NCBI GenBank assembly: GCA_947502815.1
Contig: CANNBH010000001.1
Coordinates: forward strand, 1,426,001 to 1,490,000
DNA: 64,000 bases
DNA from: an uncultured Erythrobacter sp.
GTDB lineage: Bacteria > Pseudomonadota > Alphaproteobacteria > Sphingomonadales > Sphingomonadaceae
Direction: 5' to 3'
Made by a program: the position numbers and the translations under genes. The notes beneath the pieces are model-generated. The model was not told where the DNA came from and did not search any database. It was given only the letters and a program-made list of their open reading frames with translations. Positions 49,463-59,587 of the stretch are shown piece by piece (within the stretch, counting starts at the first letter, position 1; each line of letters starts with the position of its first letter).

Positions 49463-50446
49463 ATGATGCTTTATCGCCTTGCTTTTGGTCTATCCGCGCT
49501 GACGCTTGCTGTTGTTCCTTTGGCTGCGCAGTCGCGCGGTGGCGAAAGCCATCCTCCTGAACACACGGAACCCTTTCCCAACCTCGCATCTGGCCAAAGC
49601 CGTGAAGAGATCACCGAAAGTCTGGCGCTTTCACCTCAGCTTGATCGCGGTGTTCCTGCGCGCGAACTGTTGGAGCAACAGCGGCGGCTTACCCGCTCGC
49701 TTGATGCGCTTCAGCCTCAGCGGCCCGGGACAATTGACGCCTATGTTGTCACCATCGCGCTGGACAGCGACCCGGTCTTTGCCCGCGAGGCGCGCGAGGC
49801 GGGACGGGTGTTGTCGCGGCGTTATGATGGGGCGGGGCGCACTTTGGTTTTGGCCGGACCTGACGGCACTCGTGATGATCTGGCTCGCGGCTCAATTGAA
49901 AGTCTGCTGGTCAGCCTCGCTCATATTGCCGAGGTGATGGATGAGGAGGAGGATGTGCTCGTCCTCTACACCACCAGTCACGGCAACAAGTTGGGGTTGG
50001 CGTACCACTATGGAGACACCGGGTACGGCATCCTGTCCCCAGTCCGGCTTAAGCAGGCGCTGCAAGAGCTCGGGATTGAACGGCGGATCCTGGTGATCAG
50101 CGCGTGTTTTTCAGGTGTGTTCGTCCCAGCATTGGCGAGCGCCGACACGGCCATTCTGACGGCGGCGGCGTCAGAGCGAAATTCCTTTGGCTGTGAACCT
50201 CAAAATGATTGGACGTTTTACGGCGATGCGATGATCAATCGCGCTATGCGCCAACCCCAACCCTTGGCCGAAGTGGTGCGCGCAGCCAACCGCACGGTTG
50301 CAGGGTGGGAAACACAGAGGCGCTTGCTCGCATCGCTGCCGCAAAGCGCCTTTGGCGCGAATGTCTCGGCGTGGTTGCCGCAATTGGAGGCGCGCATGCC
50401 GCAAAGCGCGACGCAGCCTGTTGGTCGTCCCGCTATCGGGGAATAA
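49463..50446 (+). CDS. Exported C13-type (legumain/caspase-like) peptidase
   Basis: A 327-residue protein with a signal peptide (LYRLAFGLSALTLAVVPLAAQS). The C-terminal catalytic domain shows the clan CD dyad: His in VLYTTSHGNK near residue 172 and Cys in LVISACFSGVF near 214, the pattern of bacterial peptidase C13 family proteins. AAASERNSFGCEPQNDWTFYGDA follows. The substrate and role are unknown, and it is probably periplasmic. Start chosen at ATG 49463 with AAGGGG upstream; ATG 49466 is equivalent. Convergent with the cyclophilin gene, 1 nt apart. Confidence 0.85.
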   Translation: MMLYRLAFGLSALTLAVVPLAAQSRGGESHPPEHTEPFPNLASGQSREEITESLALSPQLDRGVPARELLEQQRRLTRSLDALQPQRPGTIDAYVVTIALDSDPVFAREAREAGRVLSRRYDGAGRTLVLAGPDGTRDDLARGSIESLLVSLAHIAEVMDEEEDVLVLYTTSHGNKLGLAYHYGDTGYGILSPVRLKQALQELGIERRILVISACFSGVFVPALASADTAILTAAASERNSFGCEPQNDWTFYGDAMINRAMRQPQPLAEVVRAANRTVAGWETQRRLLASLPQSAFGANVSAWLPQLEARMPQSATQPVGRPAIGE

Positions 50447-50447
50447 A

Positions 50448-51839
50448 CTATTCAGCGGGCTCTGCCACGCGCGCTTCGGTAACGGTAACTGGCTGCGCCA
50501 GCATTTGCCCTTTCATCCAGCCTTCGCCGAGTTCGGGATCAATTGCAGCGGCATGGATCGCGGCCACCACATCCATTCCATCGGTGACATAGCCAAACAC
50601 CGCATAGCCGTTTTGCCAAACGGGATCATCGGATTCGGGCTTTGCATCAAGGCCGGTTTGGTCGCCGAGCATGATGGAGAAGTCGCCGTTGGCTGTGCCC
50701 GGTTCGCCCATCGCCATGGACAGCGCGCCGCGCGTGTGGCTCAATCCTGTGATGGTGGTCGGTTCGTGCGGGATACCGGGTAGGACCCGGTCGGGATGCC
50801 ATTGCGCACCCCCCTGGATCAATCCGTTGGGCTGTTCCCCCCAATCGACATGCATCGCGCGGTAAAAGACGATGCCGTCAAATCGCCCTTCTTCAACATA
50901 GCGCAGGAAATTGCCTGCCGTGATGGGGGCGCGCTCTGTTTCGAGCGCGATGGTGATAGCACCAAGTTCAGTTTCGAAGACGACTGTTGTGGTGGCGAAC
51001 GCGGGCTCTGAATCGGGTGCAGGCACATCGGGTGTGTCGCGAACGAAATCCAACCATCCTTGCTCAACGGGGCGATCCAATGCGCGCTGTTGGGTAACCG
51101 CCTGCTGCATGTATCCTTGCGCTCCCGCTTCGCCAGCATCGCGCAACAGTATGGCGAGGTTCGCGAAAATCTCTGGCAAAACGTCACCAGTAGAAATGAA
51201 ATGCTTAAGCCGAGCGATCGCAAGGGCACTATCATCGCGCGGAATCGCCATATCGATAAGCGTGCGCATGGCGGGCCGGCGCTGGCTTTCTTCCAGAGCA
51301 TCGCTCTCCAGCAATCTGATCAGAGCCTCCTCGCGGAGCACCGTATCGCGCAGCATTCCGGCCAGATTGTAAAGCTCCGTTCCGCCTGCGAGCCGCTCTT
51401 CCGGCCCAAATTCATCGGAGCTGACCAGAAAACGGTAAATGTCGGTGGCGGCGATAATGTCGTTTTCCGCCACGGCTTCCCGGCCCTGTAGTAAGAGGCA
51501 CGATGCGCGTTCACCAACGGCATCGTTGTCGCTGACACAGGTGGTGGTGATCCGCTTGTTGACGGGATTCGCGCCGTGGAACGGGCTGATGCCAGAACCC
51601 GGTGTTAAGCCTGCGATGCCCGTGGACGTCGCAACATTCAAATCGCGGTAAAGCGGTTCACCCGGAATGCGCGATCCTGTTTGCGCGCGGACCTCTGGAT
51701 CATTGGTGTTGCCTTCTACAATGATCGGAGTTTGTGTGGCGGCCTCTTCGGGATCGGCGGCGTGCGACTCGCTGTTGTTTTGATCCTGAACCAAAACCAT
51801 CATGCTGAGAGATAAGAGCAGGGGTGCGATAAATGTCAT
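50448..51839 (-). CDS. Exported cyclophilin-type peptidyl-prolyl isomerase
   Basis: A 463-residue protein with a hydrophobic N-terminus (signal-like, MTFIAPLLLSLSMMVLVQ), a long helical N-terminal region with repeat-like, tetratricopeptide-style helices (about 100-270), and a C-terminal cyclophilin domain: VVFETELGAITIALETERAPITAGNFLRYVEEGRFDGIVFYRAMH, GGAQWHPD, LSHTRGALSMAMGEPGTANGDFSIML. The central cyclophilin residues are mostly present although the usual FHRVI is FYRAM. It probably assists folding in the periplasm. Confidence 0.88.
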   Translation of the reverse strand: MTFIAPLLLSLSMMVLVQDQNNSESHAADPEEAATQTPIIVEGNTNDPEVRAQTGSRIPGEPLYRDLNVATSTGIAGLTPGSGISPFHGANPVNKRITTTCVSDNDAVGERASCLLLQGREAVAENDIIAATDIYRFLVSSDEFGPEERLAGGTELYNLAGMLRDTVLREEALIRLLESDALEESQRRPAMRTLIDMAIPRDDSALAIARLKHFISTGDVLPEIFANLAILLRDAGEAGAQGYMQQAVTQQRALDRPVEQGWLDFVRDTPDVPAPDSEPAFATTTVVFETELGAITIALETERAPITAGNFLRYVEEGRFDGIVFYRAMHVDWGEQPNGLIQGGAQWHPDRVLPGIPHEPTTITGLSHTRGALSMAMGEPGTANGDFSIMLGDQTGLDAKPESDDPVWQNGYAVFGYVTDGMDVVAAIHAAAIDPELGEGWMKGQMLAQPVTVTEARVAEPAE

Positions 51840-51899
51840 TCGTCCTTTGATATCGGGTCTTTGCAGAAGAGCAACCGGGGAAAGGGTCTGTTCATCTGA

Positions 51900-51933
51900 C
51901 TGTAATGTTTACAGGCGTAGTCGATATGACTAC
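51900..51933. promoter_or_regulatory. Paired dyads, probable BlaI-type operators
   Basis: Two back-to-back inverted repeats lie just before the blaI-type gene: CTGTAA-TGT-TTACAG (51900-51914) and GTAGTC-GATAT-GACTAC (51917-51933), both with perfect 6-bp arms. BlaI/MecI repressors bind dyads of TACA/TGTA-like half-sites in their own promoters, so these are good autoregulatory operator candidates. They also lie between the divergent cyclophilin and blaI genes. Confidence 0.65.
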
Positions 51934-51961
51934 AGACGTAATCAAGCGAATGGAGAACGCC

Positions 51962-52345
51962 TTGAGCCAGTCCGATAAACCTGAACGCATCAGCGAAGCG
52001 GAGCATGCCGTTATGGAAGCTCTATGGGATCGCGGCACATTGACTGCGACCGAAGTGTGCGACGCCGTGGGCGAACAGCGCGATTGGAGCCTTGCGACGG
52101 TGAAGACGCTGTTGTCACGGCTTGTCCAAAAGCAGGCGATTGAAACCCGTCCAGATGGCCGCCGGTTTCTCTACACGCCTTTGATGGCGCGTTCTGATTA
52201 TGTCGGCGGCGAATCGCGGCGATTGGTTGATCGCTTGTTTGGAGGGAAGGCGGCCTCATTGGTCGCGCATCTCGCCGAAACAGAGGCGCTGAGTGACAGT
52301 GACGTCTCCGAAATCGAAGCCCTTTTGAAGGAGTTGAAGCAATGA
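51962..52345 (+). CDS. blaI: BlaI/MecI family transcriptional repressor
   Basis: A 127-residue winged-helix repressor: RISEAEHAVMEALWDRGTLTATEVCDAVGEQRDWSLATVKTLLSRLVQKQAI is the DNA-binding domain and the C-terminal helices dimerise. BlaI proteins are cleaved when the partner M56 sensor is activated. I place the start at TTG 51962, which has GGAG 6 nt upstream; ATG 51950 is the alternative, and the track's 51905 lies inside the operator dyads. Its stop overlaps the M56 gene by 4 nt. Confidence 0.9.
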   Translation: MSQSDKPERISEAEHAVMEALWDRGTLTATEVCDAVGEQRDWSLATVKTLLSRLVQKQAIETRPDGRRFLYTPLMARSDYVGGESRRLVDRLFGGKAASLVAHLAETEALSDSDVSEIEALLKELKQ

Positions 52346-54024
52346 CAAGCTGGCTCTTAGAAACGCTGATCTGGACCGCGGTGCTTATTGCGGGCGTGCT
52401 GGTTTTGCGCCGCCCCGTGGCGCGGTGGTTTGGTCCGCAATTCGCCTATGCCCTGTGGGCTATCCCGGCTATCCGATTGTTCCTCCCGCCAATTGAACTG
52501 CCCGCTTGGATGCGTCCGGCTGATATGGCCGAAGAGGCCGAACAGGCCGCCGCGCTTGCTGCAAACGGCAAAACTGAATTCCTAATCCTCAATCCTGCCA
52601 ATCCAGTTGCGACAACAGATGGACCTGTGGGTGTTGAGGCGGCGGCGCATGATGCGTCATCACCGATTACCCCTGCGCTGAACGTTGATCTGGAGACCCT
52701 ATTCCAGATCGGCATCCAATTCGGCATTGCGGTTTGGCTGATCGGCGCCGCCATCTTCCTTTACCTGCGCTTTGCCGATTACTTCCGGCTGCGCAGCGAC
52801 CTTTTGACCGATGCGATCCAAGTGGGACGCGAAGGGCCAATTCGCCTGATCGAAACGCCCGGAACAGATGCGCCGTTGGCCTTTGGTGTAATCGACAAAG
52901 TCATTGCGCTGCCCATCGGATTTCTGGCTCAGCCAGACCGCACAGCGCGCGATCTCGCTCTGGCGCATGAAATGGCGCACCACAGGGGCAACGATCTGCT
53001 GATCAATGTCGCGGTGCAGCCTTTGTTTGCGCTGCATTGGTTCAACCCTCTTGGCCGCTATGGCTGGCTGGCCCTGCGCCGGGATCAAGAGGCCGCGTGC
53101 GATGCTCGGGTTCTGGCAAAGCAACCCACCGCTCAGCGTGCCGCCTACGCCGATCTTATCGTCAGCACTGCTGCCGGACCCCAAGCCGCGCCGCATTGCG
53201 CAATCGCCGCCCCTATGGCGTGCCCGGTCTTGGGCGAAAAATCGATAATCCACCGTTTAAGGAGCCTTAACATGACCGATACATCTCAAAAACGCCGTTT
53301 CACCGGCCGCCTTATGCTCGGCGCGGCGGTGCTGGCTCTGCCGCTCACCGCTTCGATCAGCTATGCGGCAAGCGAACTGCCATCGGCTCCCACTCCGCCG
53401 GTCGCCCCCAATGCACCGGGTGTTGCAATCGCACCTCCGGCGCCTCCCGCTCCCCCTGCCGCTCCTTTGGCTCCTGAATTGGCCCCATTGGCGGCGGGCA
53501 CCATCACAATCATCGATCCGGATACGGGAGAAGAACGCGAAGTTACTCGCGAACAAACGGTCATTGTGATCAGCGATGAAAGCGAAGACACAGAGAGCCG
53601 CGAACGCCGCGTTGAAACCATCCGCATGTCAATCGAAGACGGCGAACTGACCGAAGAGCAGATGGAAGAGATCATGATCGACGTCCGTGAAGGGTTGGAA
53701 GAGGCAAATGAAGCTCTTCGCGATGTCCCTGCCATGATCGAAGAAGCTATGGCAGCCTCTGCCGAGGGGCAAGGGCGCACAATCGTCCGCATGTCCTGCG
53801 ATAACTCCAGCGGCGAAGTCGCGACCACGACAGAAAACGCTGATGGCACACGCACCGTTATGCTGTGTCAGGCGCGCGTTATGGCGCATGCGCGTGAAGG
53901 CCTTCAGCAAGCGCGCGATCAGATCGCGACCAACGCAGAGATTTCAGAGCGTATGCGCGAACGGCTTGTTCGCCAGCTTGATGAACAAATTCGCGAATGG
54001 GATCAGGCAACGACCGAATCGTAA
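52342..54024 (+). CDS. M56 family (BlaR1-like) membrane metallopeptidase
   Basis: A 560-residue sensor protease. It has N-terminal membrane helices, the zinc motif LALAHEMAHHRG near residue 209 with the downstream RDQEAACDARVL Glu, a further hydrophobic segment around residues 320-345, then a Pro/Ala-rich linker and an acidic, helical periplasmic region (EDGELTEEQMEEIMIDVREG). BlaR1's penicillin-binding sensor domain is absent, so the signal is not evidently a beta-lactam. It forms a coupled pair with blaI. A strong terminator follows. Confidence 0.9.
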   Translation: MTSWLLETLIWTAVLIAGVLVLRRPVARWFGPQFAYALWAIPAIRLFLPPIELPAWMRPADMAEEAEQAAALAANGKTEFLILNPANPVATTDGPVGVEAAAHDASSPITPALNVDLETLFQIGIQFGIAVWLIGAAIFLYLRFADYFRLRSDLLTDAIQVGREGPIRLIETPGTDAPLAFGVIDKVIALPIGFLAQPDRTARDLALAHEMAHHRGNDLLINVAVQPLFALHWFNPLGRYGWLALRRDQEAACDARVLAKQPTAQRAAYADLIVSTAAGPQAAPHCAIAAPMACPVLGEKSIIHRLRSLNMTDTSQKRRFTGRLMLGAAVLALPLTASISYAASELPSAPTPPVAPNAPGVAIAPPAPPAPPAAPLAPELAPLAAGTITIIDPDTGEEREVTREQTVIVISDESEDTESRERRVETIRMSIEDGELTEEQMEEIMIDVREGLEEANEALRDVPAMIEEAMAASAEGQGRTIVRMSCDNSSGEVATTTENADGTRTVMLCQARVMAHAREGLQQARDQIATNAEISERMRERLVRQLDEQIREWDQATTES

Positions 54025-54052
54025 AGATAATCAAACCACAGTTTTGGCGCGA

Positions 54053-54092
54053 AAAGGCCGGTGCAGAAGAAACTCTGCGCCGGCCTTTTTCG
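54053..54092 (+). terminator. Rho-independent terminator after blaI-M56
   Basis: A 15-bp stem (AAAGGCCGGTGCAGA with TCTGCGCCGGCCTTT, one G-U wobble) with a 6-nt loop AGAAAC runs into a T-rich end (TTTTTCGTTT), 28 nt past the M56 stop. The mirror A-run on the 5' side makes it potentially bidirectional for the convergent genes downstream. Confidence 0.9.
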
Positions 54093-54116
54093 TTTGGCCA
54101 GGCTCTCCGCCGCGGA

Positions 54117-54656
54117 TTATTCGGTGGCGGTTAGAGTCTCACGATCTTCGCGCGGGCGGGCAGGGTAGGAACAGCCGCGCTGCTGACCCAGACCTTTTAA
54201 GAAACCGCGGCGAACCATGCCCGATGTGATCGCCATATTCACTTCATTCCGGCGGGCATTGGCGCCCGAAACTTCGCGGACAATTCCGCGAAATGGGATG
54301 AATGAACCCACGACGCTTTGCGCAATGCGGCCCCTGCTGATGCGGCGTTCTTCGGTGTCGGCAATGTCGAAATCTGCACCCAACGCCCGGTCGAGCAAGG
54401 CGATTTCAGCGACTATAGCGTTGCAGGTGGTGAGGCCATCCGACGCATAGGGATCGCGAGCAGCGACCACCAAAACCTCCGGAATGTCATCACTGTCGAT
54501 GTTAAAATCGTCCAGAGGCGTCCGCGCGACATCTTCCACATCGGGTTCGTCAGAGATCACCTGAGCCGCAGCTCCGGTGGAGGCGAGACACGCGATTGCG
54601 AGGCCAGCGACGAGAGCTTTAGCGGAAGTCAAAATATGTGTCGCACGATGCGTCAT
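54117..54656 (-). CDS. Exported hypothetical protein
   Basis: A 179-residue protein with a signal peptide (SAKALVAGLAIACLASTGAAAQ). The mature part is acidic at first, with TCNAIVAEIALLDRALG and a basic Cys-containing end (QQRGCSYPARPRE). No family recognised. Its start region overlaps the 3' end of the YpfJ-type gene by 38 nt in another frame, so translation is probably coupled; the true start may be a little downstream. Confidence 0.7.
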   Translation of the reverse strand: MTHRATHILTSAKALVAGLAIACLASTGAAAQVISDEPDVEDVARTPLDDFNIDSDDIPEVLVVAARDPYASDGLTTCNAIVAEIALLDRALGADFDIADTEERRISRGRIAQSVVGSFIPFRGIVREVSGANARRNEVNMAITSGMVRRGFLKGLGQQRGCSYPARPREDRETLTATE

Positions 54657-55494
54657 CGGCGCTTTCCAATCCTCTGCGCAGAGCTTGCATGCGCTGCTGG
54701 CTGGTTCCGTGGGTGAAGTTTTCGGGATTGATGCGTTGTCCGGCGTTTCGCATCAATGTGTCATCGCCAATTGCGCTGGCCGCGCGCAACCCTTCTTCCA
54801 TGTCGCCGCGCTCAATCCGCGATCGGTTTTTGCCCGCCCATACCCCGGCATAGCAATCCGCCTGCAGTTCCATGCGGACCTGCAATTCGTTGGACCTGCG
54901 CGGGTTTTGCTGTTGCAGGCTGCGCACCTGGCTTGCGAGGCCGGTCATATTCTGGATGTGATGGCCGTATTCATGCGCAATCACATACAATCGCGCGAAG
55001 TCACCACCTGTGCCGGACATCCGCGCCAGTTGTTCGTAAAATCCAGTGTCGATGTAAATGCCCAAATCCGCTGGGCAATAGAACGGACCAGAGGCGGAAC
55101 TGGCGCTGCCGCAGCCATCCGTGCTGACTTGCCCAGATCGGAATAGGTCCAAGGTTGGCTGCTCAAAAGCGATGCCTGCTCGGGCAAATTCGGGCTCCCA
55201 AGTCTCATTAAGGCTGGTGAGCGCTTCGCAAGCTTCCTGCGCATAGGGGCCCATGGTGCAGACCTCTTGTTCGGACATATCCCCGCCAGCGCTTTGCGGC
55301 GCGCCTTGCGTTTCGTCGATCCCGCCAAGAACAGCGATGGTCTGCGCCGGATCGACGCCAAAGGCGACCGCAGCGATCAGAGCAATCACCAATGTGCCGC
55401 ACCCGGCACCGCCAGCTTTGCGCATACCGCGCCCGCCGCCGCCATTGCTGGAGCGGACTTTAATCTTGGAGGTATCAAATGGATTGAGCCGCAT
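54619..55494 (-). CDS. YpfJ-type neutral zinc metallopeptidase
   Basis: A 291-residue protein with a single N-terminal membrane anchor (GCGTLVIALIAAVAFGV) and an extracytoplasmic peptidase domain. The zinc motif is YVIAHEYGHHIQN near residue 172, and the second-sphere region ELQADCYAGVWAG supplies the third ligand. PFYCPADLGIYIDTGFYEQL is typical of the YpfJ/zinc-metallopeptidase family. Substrate unknown. Confidence 0.9.
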   Translation of the reverse strand: MRLNPFDTSKIKVRSSNGGGGRGMRKAGGAGCGTLVIALIAAVAFGVDPAQTIAVLGGIDETQGAPQSAGGDMSEQEVCTMGPYAQEACEALTSLNETWEPEFARAGIAFEQPTLDLFRSGQVSTDGCGSASSASGPFYCPADLGIYIDTGFYEQLARMSGTGGDFARLYVIAHEYGHHIQNMTGLASQVRSLQQQNPRRSNELQVRMELQADCYAGVWAGKNRSRIERGDMEEGLRAASAIGDDTLMRNAGQRINPENFTHGTSQQRMQALRRGLESADDASCDTYFDFR

Positions 55495-55675
55495 GCGTTT
55501 TCCCCTCAGCGCCCGAATGTTCTAATTCTGCGATAACTTACCCGTTAGGCGGTTGCTGCGCAATTCACTGGACAGTGCAGTTCAGCGTTGCAAAGTGTAA
55601 CGCGATGCCAAAGCGGGCGGCCAACAGTGCCCTTGCCGAGCCGAATTGAACCAATAGGTGCAGGAGTTGGAAGAA

Positions 55676-56458
55676 ATGCTCAAGAGCGAAGGCCGCACAG
55701 AGCAATTGCTCGCTGGAAAACGGGCCTTGATCACCGGCTCAACCTCCGGAATCGGATTGGCAACGGCGCGCGCGCTTTATGCAGAGGGCGCCGAGGTTAT
55801 TCTGAACGGATTTGGCGATCCCGATGAAATCGCTGCGCTGACCAAAGAAATGGACGCCGTGCATAGCAGCACCAACTTGCTTGATCCCGCCGCGATTGAG
55901 GGGATGATGGGCGAAATTGGCCCGGTCGATATCCTTATCAACAACGCCGGGATGCAATATGTATCGCCGGTCGAGGATTTCCCGACCGACAAATGGGACG
56001 CGATCCTTGCTCTTAATCTGACTGCGGCGTTCCACACGTCGCGTCTGGCCGTGCCCGCGATGAAAGAGGCAGGGTGGGGCCGCATCATCAACACCGCATC
56101 CGCGCACTCGCTCACCGCATCGCCGTTCAAAAGCGCCTATAACGCCAGCAAGCACGGCATCGTAGGCTTTACAAAGACGATCGCGCTTGAGCTGGCGCAG
56201 ACCGGCGTGACCGCCAATTGCATCAGTCCGGGATATGTTTGGACGTCTTTGATCGAGGGGCAAATTCCCGACACAATGGCCGCGCGCGGATTGTCTCGCG
56301 AAGAGGTCATCAACGATGTCTTGCTGGCAAAACAGCCGACCAAGAAATTTGTTCAACCCGAAGAGATTGGAGCGCTTGCTGTGTTCCTTTGCCGCGAAGA
56401 GGCAGGCAATGTCACCGGCGCCAATTGGAGCATTGATGGGGGCTGGACCGCGGAATGA
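55676..56458 (+). CDS. bdhA: 3-hydroxybutyrate dehydrogenase
   Basis: A 260-residue SDR. LLAGKRALITGSTSGIGLATARAL carries the NAD site; NNAGMQYVSPVEDFP, NTASAHSLTASPFKSAYNASKHG and the end GANWSIDGGWTAE match D-3-hydroxybutyrate dehydrogenase, which interconverts 3-hydroxybutyrate and acetoacetate. It would serve breakdown of PHA and ketone bodies in the cytoplasm. Start moved from 55658 (GTG, no ribosome site) to ATG 55676, with AGGAG 9 nt upstream. Overlaps the M28 peptidase gene by 4 nt. Confidence 0.9.
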   Translation: MLKSEGRTEQLLAGKRALITGSTSGIGLATARALYAEGAEVILNGFGDPDEIAALTKEMDAVHSSTNLLDPAAIEGMMGEIGPVDILINNAGMQYVSPVEDFPTDKWDAILALNLTAAFHTSRLAVPAMKEAGWGRIINTASAHSLTASPFKSAYNASKHGIVGFTKTIALELAQTGVTANCISPGYVWTSLIEGQIPDTMAARGLSREEVINDVLLAKQPTKKFVQPEEIGALAVFLCREEAGNVTGANWSIDGGWTAE

Positions 56459-57927
56459 AGCCGGTGGGTCGCTGTCTTACTCTTGCGCTGACCTGCCTCG
56501 CGCTCAGCGCCTGCGCAAAGGTTCCGCTTGCGACCGTGCCAGCGGCGGAGCGGGAGATCATCGCGGGCAATTTGATGCGCGATATTGCGGTCTTGTCGAG
56601 CGACGAATTCGGCGGGCGCGAACCCGGCACATTGGGCGAAGACCGCACGGTCACGTTTCTGATTGATGAAATGCAGGCCGCTGGATTGACCTCTGGCACC
56701 AACGATCCGGGAAGCGCATGGCGCGCGCCTGTCGATTTGGTCAGCAGCGCGCCCAGCGACCATGCAATTGCATATTCGCTAGGCGATGAACGGATTGCGG
56801 TGGACCCGGCATCGGGCGCGGCCTTTACCTCGGCCAACAGGCTGCTGGTCGACAACGCGCAGATGATCTTTGTCGGGTTTGAAGCGGACAGCATCGAACC
56901 TGAAAGCATTGCGGGCAAAGTTGTCGTGATGCTGGGAGAATCCGGGGCAAGTCCGGGCAGGCGCAACCGATTGTTTCAGGCTGGTCCTGCGGCGATTATC
57001 ACAGTGGTGGAGGATGACGCCGCCATCGCGGATTTAAGCGTGAGCTTTGGCCGCGAACAGATGATCCTCGCCAGCGAGGAGGAGAAACGCCTCACCGCCT
57101 TTGTAACGCATGAATCGATGCGGCAGGCCAATGGGGCATCGCATTGGGACGCTTTGGTGGAAGAGGCAGGCAGCGGCGCGTTTTCACCGGGGCCGTTGGA
57201 GGCCACCGTTTCGATCGATGCAATGTCGACACGCCGCGAATTTTCCAGCTCCAATGTTGTGGGCCTGATGCGCGGCTCTGTGCCGGGTTCGGGGGCGGTG
57301 CTGCTGCTAGCGCATTGGGATCATCTGGGTGAATGCGGAAGCGACGGCGCGCGCGATCTGATCTGCAATGGCGCGGTCGACAACGCCAGCGGAATTGCCG
57401 TGATGCTGGAGCTGACACGGCGATTGTCCGCCGCCGGCCCGCATGACCGCGATATTTATATCTTGGCGACCAGCGCCGAAGAGGCCGGGCTGCTCGGCGC
57501 AAAGGCATTCGTCAGCGCGCCTCCAATCCCGCTGGACACCATTGTCGCAGCGTTCAATTTCGACACCGCTGCCGTTGCGCCAGCCGGCAGCGCGGTGGGC
57601 TTTGTCGGGGAAGGGCGCACACCGCTTGATCCCATTATCCTGGATGTGATGGATAAGGGCGCGCGCGAATTGGGAAATCGCGATTTCGCCGAGCAATTTG
57701 TCCGTAGACAGGATGGCTGGGCCTTGCTCGAAGAAGGCGTTCCGGCGGTGTTTTTGTCCACTGCCTTCAGTTCACAGATCGTGCTGGGCCCTTATCTTTC
57801 GGACGACTATCATCAGCCCTCTGATGAAATCGCCAATATCGAATTGGGCGGGGCGATTGATGATCTGCTGCTCCATCAAGAATTGGTGAGGCGCTTTGCC
57901 AGCACCACCGAATATCCGCGCGAATAG
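56455..57927 (+). CDS. M28 family peptidase, lipoprotein
   Basis: A 490-residue exported aminopeptidase-like enzyme. The lipobox LSAC near residue 20 indicates lipid anchoring. A PA-like insert occupies the middle. The catalytic domain has LLAHWDHLGECG (zinc His and Asp), CNGAVDNASGIAVMLEL (bridging Asp), TSAEEAGLLGA (catalytic and zinc Glu), FNFDTAAV and the late SDDYHQPSDE with the last His. Translationally coupled to the dehydrogenase gene; the peptidase substrate is unknown. Confidence 0.88.
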   Translation: MKPVGRCLTLALTCLALSACAKVPLATVPAAEREIIAGNLMRDIAVLSSDEFGGREPGTLGEDRTVTFLIDEMQAAGLTSGTNDPGSAWRAPVDLVSSAPSDHAIAYSLGDERIAVDPASGAAFTSANRLLVDNAQMIFVGFEADSIEPESIAGKVVVMLGESGASPGRRNRLFQAGPAAIITVVEDDAAIADLSVSFGREQMILASEEEKRLTAFVTHESMRQANGASHWDALVEEAGSGAFSPGPLEATVSIDAMSTRREFSSSNVVGLMRGSVPGSGAVLLLAHWDHLGECGSDGARDLICNGAVDNASGIAVMLELTRRLSAAGPHDRDIYILATSAEEAGLLGAKAFVSAPPIPLDTIVAAFNFDTAAVAPAGSAVGFVGEGRTPLDPIILDVMDKGARELGNRDFAEQFVRRQDGWALLEEGVPAVFLSTAFSSQIVLGPYLSDDYHQPSDEIANIELGGAIDDLLLHQELVRRFASTTEYPRE

Positions 57928-58039
57928 TCACACTTTTGCCAATAGACCGTCGATAGCTTCGTTTCTTGCTCTAGCGCCGCGCGCAATCCCGTCCTACAGG
58001 GACGTGCACGATTCGAGCCGCATATAAGTGGCCGATTAA

Positions 58040-59524
<1,485 letters not shown>

Positions 59525-59544
59525 ACATCTGGTGCGATTTACAC

Positions 59545-59571
59545 GGGGCTTCGGCCTTGGCCCTCTTTTTC
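59545..59571 (+). terminator. Weak candidate terminator after guaB
   Basis: GGGC and GCCC arms (59546-59549, 59560-59563) with a 10-nt loop, and a competing GGC-TTCG-GCC tetraloop hairpin, are followed by TCTTTTTC. The stem is short, so readthrough into the methyltransferase gene is likely. Confidence 0.4.
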
Positions 59572-59587
59572 TAATCAAAGGCGCATC

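Noticed and set aside
51962-54024. BlaI/M56 pair as dedicated regulator of the B3-type gene
   Set aside because: The B3 gene lies 6.6 kb away in a different operon and no matching dyad was noticed upstream of it; the link cannot be supported.
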